Source of the DNA: G963422445 sp963422445
GTDB taxonomy: Bacteria; Pseudomonadota; Alphaproteobacteria; Thalassobaculales; Thalassobaculaceae
Assembly (NCBI GenBank): GCA_963422445.2
Contig: OY729512.2
Coordinates: 1,860,001 to 1,924,000, forward strand
DNA: 64,000 nt
Reading direction: 5' to 3'
Below are positions 8,660-18,296 of this stretch, in pieces. The notes under the pieces were generated by a model. It was not told where the DNA came from and made no database searches. It was given only the letters and a program-made list of their open reading frames with translations. The translations under genes were made by a program, and so were the position numbers. Position 1 is the stretch's first letter, and every line of letters starts with the position of its first letter.

Positions 8660-9454
8660 TCAGACGGCGACCGCCGCCGGGATGTGCGGGTACGGGTCAT
8701 AGGCGTCGAGTGAGAAATGCTTGTAAGCAAATGCATCGATATCATCGACCGAAGACTTGATATGCAGCCGTGGCAAAGAACGCGGTTGCCGGTCAAGCTG
8801 AAGCCGCGCCTGGTCAAGATGATTGGAATAAAGATGCGCGTCGCCGAGCGTATGGATGAACTCGCCCGGACGCAGGCCGGTCACTTGCGCGATCATCCGG
8901 GTCAGCAAGGCATAGGACGCGATATTGAACGGAACGCCAAGAAACACGTCGGCGCTGCGCTGGTAAAGCTGGCAGGACAGGCGTCCGAGGGTGACATGAA
9001 ACTGGAACAGGCAGTGGCATGGCGGCAGCGCCATGCTGTCGATATCGGCTGGATTCCAGGCCGAGACAACCAGACGCCGGGACTGCGGAGTGTGCCTGAT
9101 ATCATGGACCAGATTGCGGATCTGGTCGACCGTCGTGCCATCGGCCCCACGCCAGGACCGCCATTGCCTGCCATAGATCGGCCCGAGATCACCGTTCTCG
9201 TCGGCCCATGGATCCCAGATCCGGATGCCGTGGCGCCGCAGATATCCGACATTGGTATCGCCCTGGAGAAACCACAACAGCTCGTGAACAATGGATTCGA
9301 AATGCACCTTCTTGGTGGTCAACAACGGGAATTCGCCCGCGAGGTCGAAGCGCATCTGATGTCCGAACACGGACCGGGTACCGACACCAGTTCGATCGTC
9401 CCGGTCCGTCCCGGTCTCGAGAATCCGTCGCATCAGGTCGAGATATTGCTGCAC
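8660..9454 (-). CDS. thyA: Thymidylate synthase ThyA (GTG start)
   Basis: ThyA makes dTMP from dUMP using methylene-tetrahydrofolate. The GTG start at 9454 is supported by a strong AGAGGAG site six bases upstream, and it gives exactly 264 residues, the E. coli length. A longer reading from 9544 would add 30 residues with no better signal. The catalytic cysteine falls at Cys146 in PPCHCLFQFHV, the same number as in E. coli. The folate and dUMP blocks TGVGTRSVFGHQMRFDL, GPIYGRQWRSW and RSADVFLGVPFNIASYA are intact. First gene of a thyA-folA operon. Confidence 0.97.
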   Translation of the reverse strand: MQQYLDLMRRILETGTDRDDRTGVGTRSVFGHQMRFDLAGEFPLLTTKKVHFESIVHELLWFLQGDTNVGYLRRHGIRIWDPWADENGDLGPIYGRQWRSWRGADGTTVDQIRNLVHDIRHTPQSRRLVVSAWNPADIDSMALPPCHCLFQFHVTLGRLSCQLYQRSADVFLGVPFNIASYALLTRMIAQVTGLRPGEFIHTLGDAHLYSNHLDQARLQLDRQPRSLPRLHIKSSVDDIDAFAYKHFSLDAYDPYPHIPAAVAV

Positions 9455-9460
9455 CTGTTT

Positions 9461-9467
9461 CTCCTCT
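9461..9467 (-). promoter_or_regulatory. Ribosome binding site deciding the thyA start
   Basis: AGAGGAG on the minus strand, six bases before the GTG at 9454. It fixes the thyA start at the canonical position. Confidence 0.85.
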
Positions 9468-9629
9468 GGATACCGATGGCGGAGTTTCCTCGCTATGTTC
9501 AGTAGCTTGACCACCCTGTCAACGCCCATTGGAACACTTGGCAAGTCCGCGCTGCAAGAGCCGGTGGCATCGGCGATTGTGCGATCCCGGTCTTTTCAAC
9601 GGCGGCCGCAATGCTTATATTGATGATGT

Positions 9630-9960
9630 CGGCTTGCCGACTATGGCGATAAACGGCATGTGAAATAAGCGTTGCGGACCCGGGGGCAGTACCCGGCGCC
9701 TCCACCAACCCGTCTTGGAAGCATGGCCTTGCGGGGGCGAAAAAGGATCGACGCGCGTGGTAAAGGCATGGATTTCGCTCGGCATGGTACCACCGTTACC
9801 GGGCCACAATGTAGTTGCGAACGACAACTATGCGGAGGTCCGCCTCGCTGCCTAGTGCAGTCGGGTGACTTCATTCAAGTCCATGAGGGTCGCACTTCAT
9901 GGCGGGGTCGGGGGCGCACCTGGCAACAGAAGCGCCCCGCTTTGTTTGGCCGGTACGCCC
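9630..9960 (+). ncRNA. ssrA: Circularly permuted two-piece tmRNA (ssrA)
   Basis: tmRNA rescues stalled ribosomes and adds a degradation tag. Here the acceptor half comes first: a T-arm (CCGGG, loop GGCAGTA, CCCGG) and a 3' end CGCCTCCACCA ending at 9707. The coding half starts at 9733 with GGGGGCGAAAAAGGATCGAC. GGGGGCG pairs with CGCCTCC over seven base pairs with a G-U at the third pair, the alanine identity element. The tag frame at 9817-9855 reads ANDNYAEVRLAA and stops at TAG. The short piece between 9708 and 9732 would be removed during processing. The permuted layout is the form known from alphaproteobacteria. The outer ends (about 9630 and 9960) are estimates. Confidence 0.95.
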
Positions 9961-9983
9961 GGCCTGTGTCGCAGGGGGACATC

Positions 9984-10427
9984 ATGTCGGGACCGGCCAT
10001 CAAATACGATGTCATGATCGAGGACGCTCTGCGTGGGGTCATGCGGGGTGTCCTGCGCCAGGTCGCCGCGCATGGCCTGCCGGGCAATCATCATTTCTAC
10101 ATCACGCTGAAGACCCGCCATCCGGGCGTCGAACTGCCGGCGGGCCTGGTGAAGCGGTATCCCGACGAGATGACCATTGTCCTGCAGCACCAATTCTGGG
10201 ATCTCGACGTGCGGGACCATTTGTTCGAGGTGAGCCTGAGTTTCAACGACCGGCGCGAAAAACTGATGATCCCGTATGCCGCGGTTGTCGGTTTTACCGA
10301 CCCGTCCGTCAAGTTCAACCTGCAATTCGAGGCCGACGACTCCGTGAGCACCGTGTCGGAAGGGGAGGTGGATCAGACTCCGGCCGGCGAGGTTGTTTCG
10401 CTCGACCATTTCCGCGGGAAACGTTAG
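9984..10427 (+). CDS. sspB: SspB-type ClpXP adaptor
   Basis: SspB tethers ssrA-tagged proteins to the ClpXP protease. The 147-residue protein has the alphaproteobacterial SspB shape: an N-terminal ligand-binding domain (IKYDVMIEDALRGVMRGVL; HHFYITLKTRHPGVELP; MTIVLQHQFWDLDV), an acidic linker, and a short C-terminal tail (EVVSLDHFRGKR) of the type that docks on ClpX. The ATG at 9984 follows GGGGG; the open frame extends upstream but runs into ssrA. It lies a few tens of bases after ssrA, so the tag RNA and the tag-recognition adaptor are neighbours. Confidence 0.92.
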   Translation: MSGPAIKYDVMIEDALRGVMRGVLRQVAAHGLPGNHHFYITLKTRHPGVELPAGLVKRYPDEMTIVLQHQFWDLDVRDHLFEVSLSFNDRREKLMIPYAAVVGFTDPSVKFNLQFEADDSVSTVSEGEVDQTPAGEVVSLDHFRGKR

Positions 10428-10613
10428 GCAGCAGATATGGAGTGCCGTCGGAGCCGGCGCCGCAAGGCCGGACGGCCGGGTGAAGAAGACGATCATGGAT
10501 CAGCACGTTTTGCCACGGTGTTGCCTCGCCGGCCGGCAATAGCGAGCTGTCAGACGGAAGATCGCGATTGCCGGGCTCGCGCTGCATCGGCGTCAGTCAG
10601 GTGAGGACATATC

Positions 10614-12224
10614 ATGACAGAGATGCTGTACAGCGAAATGTTTCCACTGGACGCCGACAGCACCGAATACCGAAAGCTGACGAGCGATTACGTCAGTCTC
10701 AGTGCGATGGACGGCCGCAAGATTCTCGCAGTTGAGCCCGAGGGCCTCGCAAGCTTGGCCGAACAGGCATTCAAAGACATTTCACACTTGCTCAGGCCTG
10801 GCCATCTCCGGCAACTCCGGGCTATTCTCGACGATCAGGAGGCCTCGCCGAATGACCACTTCGTTGCCCTGGAACTGTTGAAGAACGCCAATATCGCTGC
10901 CGGTAGCGTGCTGCCGATGTGCCAGGATACCGGCACCGCGATCATCATGGGCAAGAAGGGGCAGAACATCTTCACCGGATTCGACGACAAGGAAGCGTTG
11001 TCGCGCGGCATTCACAGAACCTATCAGAACCACAATCTGCGATACAGCCAGCTGGCGCCGCTGGACATGTTCACGGAAATCAATACCGGCACCAACCTGC
11101 CAGCGCAAATCGAGCTCTATGCCGTGCCGGGAGACGAGTACAAATTCGCCTTTGTTCAGAAAGGGGGCGGATCGGCAAACAAGAGCTTTCTGTTCCAGGA
11201 AACCAAAGCGGTTCTCAATCCTGCCTCGTTGAAAAAATTTCTCGACGAGAAGATCCGGACCCTGGGGACTGCGGCATGCCCGCCCTATCACCTCGCGATC
11301 GTTGTCGGCGGGACTTCGGCCGAGTTCAACCTGAAAACCGTCAAGCTTGCATCGATCCGGTATCTCGACGGACTGCCGACTCGCGGCGGCGAGTCTGGAC
11401 ATGCCTTCCGTGACCTCGAGATGGAACAGGAGCTTCTCGCCATGACCCGGGAAATGGGCATCGGCGCCCAATTCGGCGGGAAATATTACTGTCACGACGT
11501 GCGGGTGATCCGCTTGCCACGTCACGGCGCATCCTGTCCTGTTGGCCTCGGGGTGTCCTGCTCGGCCGACCGTCAGGCCCTGGCGAAGATTACACGCGAC
11601 GGAATTTTCCTTGAGCGTCTGGAGACAGACCCGTCGAAATATCTGCCGGACATCGACGAGTCGGAGATGTCCGGTGAGGTTGTTTCGATCGACCTGAACC
11701 GGCCGATGTTCGAAATCAGGCGGGCGCTGAGCCAATACCCGATCCGTACCCGGGTGGCGCTGTCCGGACCGTTGATCGTCGCGCGCGACATCGCTCACGC
11801 AAAGTTGAAGGAGCGCCTGGATTCCGGCAAGGGCTTGCCGGATTACGTCAAGGAGCATCCGATCTATTATGCCGGTCCGGCCAAGACGCCTGACGGCATG
11901 GCCTCGGGGTCATTCGGGCCGACCACAGCGGGCCGCATGGACAGCTATGTCGAGCCTTTCATGGCGGCCGGTGGGAGTTACGTGACGCTTGCAAAAGGAA
12001 ATCGGTCCTCCGTGGTCCGCGAGGCCTGCCACAAACATGGTGGTTTTTATCTCGGTTCGATCGGCGGCGCGGCCGCGACTCTTGCGCTGAACGCCATCCG
12101 GAAGGTCGAGGTCGAGGAATATCCGGAACTCGGCATGGAGGCGGTCTGGCGTATCGAAGTCGAGGATTTCCCAGCGTTTATCGTCGTCGATGACAAGGGA
12201 AACGATTTTTTTCGCGCGATTTGA
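10614..12224 (+). CDS. fumA: Class I (iron-sulfur) fumarate hydratase
   Basis: Interconverts fumarate and malate in the TCA cycle with an oxygen-sensitive 4Fe-4S cluster. The protein has 536 residues. Cluster cysteines are Cys103 (PMCQDTGTA), Cys222 (TAACPPYH) and Cys316 (GVSCSAD); their spacings of 119 and 94 residues match those of E. coli FumA (105, 224, 318). Other family blocks are KGGGSANKSFLFQ, GGTSAEFNLKTVK and the C-terminal GGAAATLALNAI. The ATG at 10614 is preceded by a GAGG site. It stands alone after sspB. It is the last clearly intact core gene before the transposon-rich stretch. The symbol could equally be fumB. Confidence 0.94.
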   Translation: MTEMLYSEMFPLDADSTEYRKLTSDYVSLSAMDGRKILAVEPEGLASLAEQAFKDISHLLRPGHLRQLRAILDDQEASPNDHFVALELLKNANIAAGSVLPMCQDTGTAIIMGKKGQNIFTGFDDKEALSRGIHRTYQNHNLRYSQLAPLDMFTEINTGTNLPAQIELYAVPGDEYKFAFVQKGGGSANKSFLFQETKAVLNPASLKKFLDEKIRTLGTAACPPYHLAIVVGGTSAEFNLKTVKLASIRYLDGLPTRGGESGHAFRDLEMEQELLAMTREMGIGAQFGGKYYCHDVRVIRLPRHGASCPVGLGVSCSADRQALAKITRDGIFLERLETDPSKYLPDIDESEMSGEVVSIDLNRPMFEIRRALSQYPIRTRVALSGPLIVARDIAHAKLKERLDSGKGLPDYVKEHPIYYAGPAKTPDGMASGSFGPTTAGRMDSYVEPFMAAGGSYVTLAKGNRSSVVREACHKHGGFYLGSIGGAAATLALNAIRKVEVEEYPELGMEAVWRIEVEDFPAFIVVDDKGNDFFRAI

Positions 12225-14449
12225 TCGACCCGTCTCACGACATGACTCGCCGGATCCGGTGTCGGCCGGCACCATCGTCAGGGGATTGCCGCCGCCGGCT
12301 CCGCGAATGTCCTGTCCGCCTCGGCGAGTTGTTCCAACCCGTAACTTTACCTACGGGATCCGGCGGCCATCGGACCAGAGTCGGAAGATGCCCGCCACAA
12401 TGTCGAGCGGGAACAGTGTATCGAGTTGAGCGATGCATGCCGCCGTCGGTACGGTCTCCAACGGGCGCCTGTGACCATGGGCCAGCAGCCACCGGTAAAG
12501 CCCACAATGCGGCGTTAGTTGCCAGTTCGGGATCTGATCCTGTACGCCAAGCAGGATTTCCACGCCGGCGGGATCGAGGTCACCGAGATAATGTGCGCCG
12601 CAGGCGGTCGTCCACGTGAGCAATGCCGAAAGTTGTCCCGCGCTTTGCCGGAAGGCATTGCCACCCCCATAGGCAATCGCGGCATAGCGGCGCGGGCTGC
12701 CCATCAGTCATTTTCTCTCTGTGCGTATTGCTTGTAGAACGGACTTTTGGGGCCATTGTCCATGAACCGCTCCATCGTCCATGTTCCGATGGCGAGGCGG
12801 GTATACCCTTCCCGGACGTTCTGATGGCCAGGCGGCGCGTCGGCCTTGCGGTTCAGATATCCCCCAAGCCTTGCGATCAGCATGACCGCGCGGCCGAGGG
12901 ACAGGGGCGTGTGTTCGGCCCGGTCCGCTGCGGCGCCGTTGTGGCTTATGGCATCGTCGTGCAGCAGGTTGATTTCGGTTTCGGACAGCCATGGTTGCGG
13001 CCGGCCGTTCCGGGGTCTCGCGTCCGAGCAGGGTCAGGGTCGCGAGCCGCCAGGCGATGACAGCGATGACGGTCACGGCGCGCTTGACCCGTTCGGCGGT
13101 GGTCCGGGCGATCTTCTCGACATCGCAGCCGGATGTCAGGATCCTGTGATACTCCTCGATGCGCCAGCGCAGAGCATACAGATCGACGACCTCCTGTGCC
13201 TGTTTGATGGTGCCGACCGGCAGCGTCGTGATCAGCGGCCATTCGATCCTCTCGCCGCCTTTCGGTACTGGGTCCTCGCGCAGGTGAACCAGGGTCAGCG
13301 TCACCGGGTCAGCTCCGAGCTCCGGCGTTTCGGGATCGGCAGGTCGACCGTCTGCCAGAGCCGGGCGCCTTGCGCCGCGCCGAGGCACGATCGACCCGGA
13401 CCTCGTCGACCCGTGTGCCGGCGCCGCACGCAACGTTTCGAACAGGGTCGTCTCCTCGGCAAGACCCCGGTCATGCGTCGCGCGGATCAGCAGGCCGGCC
13501 CCGCCCTCGTCGCGCCAGGCGCAGAACAGATCGATGGCATCGCTCTCCCGGCCCATCATCGCGATCATCCGGGCGTTGGCCAGACCGGCCGTCAGCCGGC
13601 TGATGTCGCGCCAGCCCCGCAGCCAGCGTTACGTCTTCTTGTCCGCCGTCGGTTTGCTCTCTCCGCCTGACCGTCCGGCGCCTGGAACGCGATGCGCGGA
13701 AGGCCCAGAGGCACGCCGTCGGCGTTGATTGCAAAGGTCGTAGGCCTGTGCAGGTCCAGCGTCCCGGCAGACCCCCTGGTCTTCGCGTTCACGCAGAGAT
13801 CCTTGCAGGCCCGGTGCGTCGCAACATTCAGGTCGCTGCCGTCCTGGATCGCCAAAACCGTCGACTGTACCCGCATGCGGCATGGCGTCCGCGCCCGGTG
13901 CGGCGCCAGGATAGCCTCCAGTGTCAGCGCCGGGTCGTTGGGACGGTCGTTCATCCGACAAGACCCCTGCACCGTTGCCGCATCGCCGCAAGCGGCCGTA
14001 AAGACTGTCTTCATCGGCGCCGTCGCCTGGATCCGCGCGCTGGCCAGCGCCGCCTTGCCGACCGGCGCCCCACCGAATTCAGTCTGCGCCCAATGGTCCC
14101 TGTCAAGCCCTTGCCCGGCGCCAGCCGCCAGGCCGGTGGGGCGGCAGCGACACGGCCGGCCCAGCCACCCCCAGACGTCGCCGCCAGTCGCGCACCAGCG
14201 GATACATTCGGATCCCCTTCGCCGGCACTTGCGTCCCCGCGGCGGAGCGCCGCCCGCGCCCGGCCGTCATGCCGACATGGATCCGGTTCGTCGCCCGCAG
14301 GCTGATCCCGCCATGCGCCGGACCGACAAAGGTCTCGACCGGCAGCGGGGCAACGCCATAGCGGGCCGCATCGTCGTCGGCCAGGCGGCCGAGACACAGG
14401 CCGAGCACCGTCGAGGCCGGGGTCAGGCAGGCCAGACCGGGACGGATGA

Positions 14450-15670
14450 TACCAAGCGCGCTCCAAATTGACTCACCATCCCAATATGTTGGGGTGACGG
14501 TCCGGACGACCTTCATAGACTGTGGTGATCGACTCACCAGCGCCGGAGGATGACGATGAGTGCGGCAACGCCGATAACCTGGACGGCACACACAGCGGAC
14601 GAGCTCCACGCGCTTTCGAGGCACTGCGGGGACGCGAAGCAAGCGTCGCGCGCGCGTGCGCTCGCCATGATCATGGAGGGTGCGTCTCGCACGGAGGCGG
14701 CTCGGGCGCAGGGCATGGAGCTTCAAATCCTGCGCGACTGGGTGTTGCGCTACAACACGGAGGGCTTCGACGGCCTCGCGGATCTCCCGCGCGGCGGGAG
14801 CGAGGGCCGGTTGACGGACGCGCAGATCGCCGAGATCGGCGCCTGGATCGAGGCGGGTCCCGAGCTTGAGCGGGACGGTGTGACGCGCTGGCGCGTTCAG
14901 GACATCTTACGGAAAATCGAGGAGGCCTTCGGGGTCATCTATACGGAGAGCGGTGCCCGTATGATGCTCCGAAGGGCCGGGTTTCGCTTTGTCTCGGGGC
15001 GGCCGGTCCACCCCAAAGCCGACGCGGAGCGGCAGAGGTCGTTCGTGGCGGAGTTCGAGGCACAGTTGACGTCGGCGCTCAGCTCTGAGGCGCTGGCGGG
15101 TCCGATAGAAATCTGGTTCCAGGACGAAGCGCGCATCGGCCAGAAGGGGATGACGACACGGGTCTGGGCGAATGGGAAGCAGCGTCCGCGCATCGTGCGC
15201 GACCATCGCTATGGCTACGTCTATCTGTTCGGCGCCACCTGCGCAGAGCGCGGCGTCGGCATCGCCCACGTGGCGGACAGGGCGAACACGGCGTCGATGA
15301 ACGAGCATCTGGCGGCGATCGGCGCGGCCGTGGCGCCGGGTGCGCACGGCGTGATTGTGCTGGACGGGGCGGGCTGGCATCGCTCGGGCGACCTTCTCGT
15401 TCCCCCCAACCTGACGCTCGTGCATCTGCCGCCCTACAGTCCGGAACTCAATCCGATGGAGCAGATCATTCTGTTCCTGAAATCGAACCGCTTCGCCAAC
15501 CGCGTGTTCAAGGATGTCTCCGCCCTGAGGGACGCCTGCTGGACGGGGTGGCAATGGCTGACCGACCAGCCCGACGTCATCACCAATACAACCCGGCGCA
15601 GCTGGGCCGTAGCCCCATCGTGCTGATCCCGATGCCTCACTGTATCGGTTCATATGACTTGCGTTTGGTA
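14450..15670 (+). mobile_element. IS630-family element inserted in the IS4-type element
   Basis: TA dinucleotides at 14450-14451 and 15669-15670 flank related inverted ends (TACCAAGCGCG and, on the other strand, TACCAAACGCA). IS630 elements duplicate TA on insertion. Removing it rejoins the DruA-like reading of the host element around RFLI / IIRPGL with a small frame change. Confidence 0.8.
14550..15626 (+). CDS. IS630-family transposase
   Basis: A 358-residue DDE transposase of the IS630/Tc1-mariner group. An N-terminal helix-turn-helix region (SRTEAARAQGMELQILRDWVLRY) is followed by the catalytic core with Asp in WFQDEARIGQKG, Asp in IVLDGAGWHRS and Glu in YSPELNPMEQIILFLK. No frameshift is visible, so the element may still be active. 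The ATG at 14550 is one of two close choices (the second is two codons on). It lies inside a decayed IS4-type element, so it arrived later. Confidence 0.9.
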   Translation: MTMSAATPITWTAHTADELHALSRHCGDAKQASRARALAMIMEGASRTEAARAQGMELQILRDWVLRYNTEGFDGLADLPRGGSEGRLTDAQIAEIGAWIEAGPELERDGVTRWRVQDILRKIEEAFGVIYTESGARMMLRRAGFRFVSGRPVHPKADAERQRSFVAEFEAQLTSALSSEALAGPIEIWFQDEARIGQKGMTTRVWANGKQRPRIVRDHRYGYVYLFGATCAERGVGIAHVADRANTASMNEHLAAIGAAVAPGAHGVIVLDGAGWHRSGDLLVPPNLTLVHLPPYSPELNPMEQIILFLKSNRFANRVFKDVSALRDACWTGWQWLTDQPDVITNTTRRSWAVAPSC

Positions 15671-16570
15671 TGAGAAACCGTGCCAGTCCGACCACCTGGT
15701 CGAGATGGGCCTCCCGGCCGGCCGCATCCCGGCCGATCCACCGGTCGCGTGGCTTCAGGACCAGGGCCGGGGTTGCAACCACGCAACCGCCGAGCCGACC
15801 GGATAACACAGCGACCGCCCGACACGCAGACCGGCCTCCAGCGGATGCTCGGCGTCCAGCATCGTACCCAGCCGCCGACACACCGTGTCGGTCTCGATCA
15901 GCGTCACGACCGGACCCTCGACAGGGTAGACCCGGTCCGGAACCCCGACCGACGGCGGAACCGCAGCTGCCAGATCCCGGACAGCACGGTCAACACCAGC
16001 GCCGGGTCCGGTCGGCGGCAACGCTAGAATGCCCACATGCGCAAGATCGCGAAACCCGAAAGTCGTGCAGACCTCGCGGGCGAACGCCATGCGCCCCGGA
16101 ACGGTCCCGGGCGCCGGCAACGCCGCCAATGTGCGCCGTCCCACCTCCGGGAACAGCGTGAGGCGGATCAGATTTATATGCCCATAACCTTATTATAGCA
16201 GGTTCAGAGAAAAAAGCTCAATGGGCAGGGCGCGATTCCGCGTCCCAGCGCCGGAAGCTTTCATAGGAATGGTGATTTTCGAGAACGAGAACAGGCCGCC
16301 CGGCTTCGTCGGCGTCGGCAATTTCGTGAGGTAAGGGCGGCGGCACGGGAAAGCAGGAAAGTATTGATCGCCTTTAAGGTCTCGCGGCGCATCGGATGGT
16401 GCTCGGTTGCTTCGACCGCAAGCATCGGAAGCTAGGCATAGGGCTGTTCCCGCGGCTGGTCTTCGACACTATCGACGAGGCCGGCGCTGCGCGGCAGAGG
16501 CGGGCGTTCGGTACTATCCCAGTTGTGGCGACCCGGAAGGGTCAATGCTCCATCGGTTTCAGCAGCCGTG

Positions 16571-17803
16571 TGGAGTGGGCTCCTGGGGTCGGAAATGATT
16601 TGACCGGTGCGCTGGGCATTCGAAGGATAGCCGCCCATGGCCAAGCACCGCACCCATAGCATCGCCTTCAAGCGGCCGGGTCGTTCAGGAGTATCTCGCT
16701 GGCGAGACCCTCCACGGCCTGGCACGCCGGCCACGAACTCTCCCGCACCCTGATCCGGATCCGGGTCGACAAGTACGAGGCTGGCGCCTTCGACGAGGAC
16801 GCCGAGGCGGCAAGCCTGGTCCAGGAATACGAGGCCCGGATCGCGGCGCTCGAGCGCCTGGTCGGCAAGCAGGCGCTGGAGCTCGAGTTTCCAAGGGGGC
16901 TCAGCGGCACGGACGACGGTCGAGAAACGCGCCCATGTCCGTCATCACCGGCCCCAGGGCCTCTCCGTCGCCGAAGGATGCCGAGTGATGGGGACCACGC
17001 GTTCTACTTAACTACCGCGCTTCGGGCGGATCGGCAGACGACACCGCCCTGGTGGAGGCCATGCCCGCGATCAAGGAGGAGTTCGAGGCCTGCGGATGGC
17101 GCCGCCTGCAGGCGGCGCTCAGGCATCGGGGCTGGGTGGTGAACCACAAGAAGATCAAGCGCCTGATGCGCGAGCACGCTTTACATCCGCCGCGCCGGCG
17201 CGGTTTCGTCGCCACCATCGACAGCGATCACGACGAGCCCGTCTTCCCCGATCGCTCCAGGGAGCGCGAGGTCGATGGCCCGAACCCGCTCTGGGTCGCC
17301 GATCCGACCTGCATCGCTATCCTCGGCGGCTCTGTCTGTCTGGCGGTGATCATGGATGCGTGGTCGCGGCGCATCGTGGGCTACGCCCCGGCCGACGGAT
17401 CGATACCCGGCTCACCCTCGCGGTGCTCACGACGGCGATCGAGAACCGCCACCCGGCTGCGTCCATCACTCCGACAGAGGCTCGCAATACGCCGCCCAAG
17501 CCTAAAGGGCCCTGCTCGACGAACACGGCCTGGCCGGCTCGATGGGCCGGCGCGACAACCCCTGCGACACCGCCATGATGGAGAATTTCATGAAGACACT
17601 GAAGGCCGAGGGCGTCTACCCCATGGCCTTCGAGAGCGTGGCGGACGTCGCGGAGCACCGGCCGCGCTTCTTCGACAGCTACAACGAGAGACGCCTACAC
17701 TCGGCCCTCGGATACCTGAGCCCCAACCGCTTCGAGGAAAAGCAGTCCCGCAAACCGGTCAAAACCGCCGCATGAAACTGTCCGACCCCAAGGGCCCACT
17801 CCA
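16571..17803 (+). mobile_element. IS3-family element with 22-bp ends and GTG target repeat
   Basis: The ends at 16571-16592 and 17782-17803 are inverted repeats that differ at two positions (TGGAGTGGGC then TCCTGGGGTC; other end TGGAGTGGGC then CCTTGGGGTC). A 3-bp direct repeat GTG flanks them (16568-16570 and 17804-17806), as expected for IS3. The element splits the N-terminal part of the jetD-like gene, which reads across the excised site. Confidence 0.88.
16637..17775 (+). pseudogene. IS3-family transposase orfA/orfB, frameshifted
   Basis: The orfA part starts MAKHRTHSIAFKR at 16637 and contains the basic helix-turn-helix followed by a leucine-zipper-like stretch (EYEARIAALERLVGKQALELEF), with a frameshift early on. 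The orfB part has EEFEACGWRRLQAALRHRG, VNHKKIKRLMREHAL, then the integrase core with Asp in LWVADPTCIAI and Asp in VIMDAWSRRIVGY, a second frameshift near 17400, and the end DNPCDTAMMENFMKTLKAEGVYP with the catalytic Glu, finishing at 17775. With at least two indels it cannot make a working transposase. Confidence 0.82.
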
Positions 17804-17973
17804 GTGAATGTCGTCAACAGCCGCTGCCGGAGATCCAGGGCGTTTGACGCTTCGGGATGCGCGCGCAGATAGGCCGAGCGCAGTTCGGACAGACTGATCC
17901 GGCGTTTGCCGAGTGCTCGGAGTTCTGAGAGAAACGCTTGCATCAGGCCACAGGGTTGTTGTCGATTTGCCTG

Positions 17974-18158
17974 TCAATATGTGTTCTTGTGGACTCCCGC
18001 GACGTGGATCCGATGCATGCTGCGGGACTGGCGGCTGCGTCGGAGGCGTACAACATTTTCGAATTCGCCAAGCGCATTCGTATCCTGAATGCCGGTGGTA
18101 TAGAAAAGTTGAATTCCCATTGCTTCGGCGAGGCCGATCTGGGTTTTCAAAAGCAGTG
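17974..18158 (-). pseudogene. C-terminal scrap of a JetC-like SMC ATPase
   Basis: A 60-codon minus-strand piece reads KTQIGLAEAMGIQLFYTTG then IQDTNALGEFENVVRLRR and stops at 17974, 31 bases before the start of the jetD-like gene. The block after the Walker B of MukB/JetC-type ATPases typically has this form (helix, G-x-Q-L, threonine-rich turn, then a valine-arginine strand). Its upstream part is cut off by the IS at 18159. Order and spacing fit jetC-jetD of a Wadjet operon. The match is from memory of the family and is weaker than for jetD. Confidence 0.42.
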
Positions 18159-18253
18159 GAGCTTCTTGCAAAATTGCCGGCCCGACCGGTTTTTTGCCTT
18201 CTCGAGGCTGATTTTGTTGTCGAGGGCCTGGGTTTCGGGGCCACCCCGTGGTA

Positions 18254-18271
18254 TATTGTGTTTTCACAATA
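18254..18271. promoter_or_regulatory. Palindrome upstream of IS transposase
   Basis: TATTGTG-TTTT-CACAATA, a 7-bp stem, lies 25 bases before the start of the copy A transposase and overlaps a TATATT that could be a -10 box. Copies B and C keep the TTGTG/CACAA core. It could be an operator or a hairpin that damps read-through; its role is unknown. Confidence 0.35.
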
Positions 18272-18296
18272 ACAAGATACTGAGGAGGTGACCCCG

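Larger units (their letters stand above)
12704..16182 (-). pseudogene. IS4/Tn5-like transposase with N-terminal DruA-like domain, broken
   Basis: Reading leftwards from about 16182: INLIRLTLFPEVGRRTLAA, the DruA-like pieces DRWIGRDAAGREAHLDQVVG and ARFLIP, an IS630 insertion (14450-15670), the rest of the domain (PLPVETFVGPAHGGISLRA, VPAKGIRMYPLVRDWRR), then the Tn5-like part: DRPNDPALTLEAIL, VLAIQDGSDLN with the first catalytic Asp, and YALRWRIEEYHRILTSGCDVE with the catalytic Glu, ending YKQYAQREND at 12704. Several frameshifts separate these blocks. The same architecture, in better shape, is at 44044-46308. The element sits inside the jetD-like gene. Confidence 0.7.
12705..16222. mobile_element. 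IS4-family element with DruA-like fusion, host to an IS630
   Basis: Boundaries are set by where the jetD-like reading stops and resumes and by weakly matching ends (TCATTTTCTCTCTG at the left; complement of the right end AGCTTTTTTCTCTGA). Both flanks begin CTGCCCAT read inwards, so the exact target duplication is unclear. Without the nested IS630 it would be about 2.3 kb, close to the 2.35 kb of the related copy at 44011-46359. Confidence 0.6.
12278..17943 (-). pseudogene. Broken jetD-like gene (Wadjet, DUF3322/DUF2220), split by insertions
   Basis: Pieces of one minus-strand gene can be joined across three insertions. It starts MQAFLSELRALGKRRISLSE at 17943, is cut by an IS3 element (16571-17803), continues as TDGALTLPGRHNWDSTERPP and PVLVLENHHSYESFRRWD (16220-16560), is cut by an IS4-type element (about 12705-16222), and ends AIAYGGGNAFRQSAGQ, then AHYLGDLDPAGVEILLG (12351-12704), then GLEQLAEADRTFAEP to a stop at 12278. 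The GDLDPAG motif fits the toprim-like core of DUF2220, the nuclease part of JetD, which cuts circular plasmids in Wadjet systems. At least three frameshifts or stops lie outside the insertions, so the gene is dead. Family call is from remembered motifs. Confidence 0.55.
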
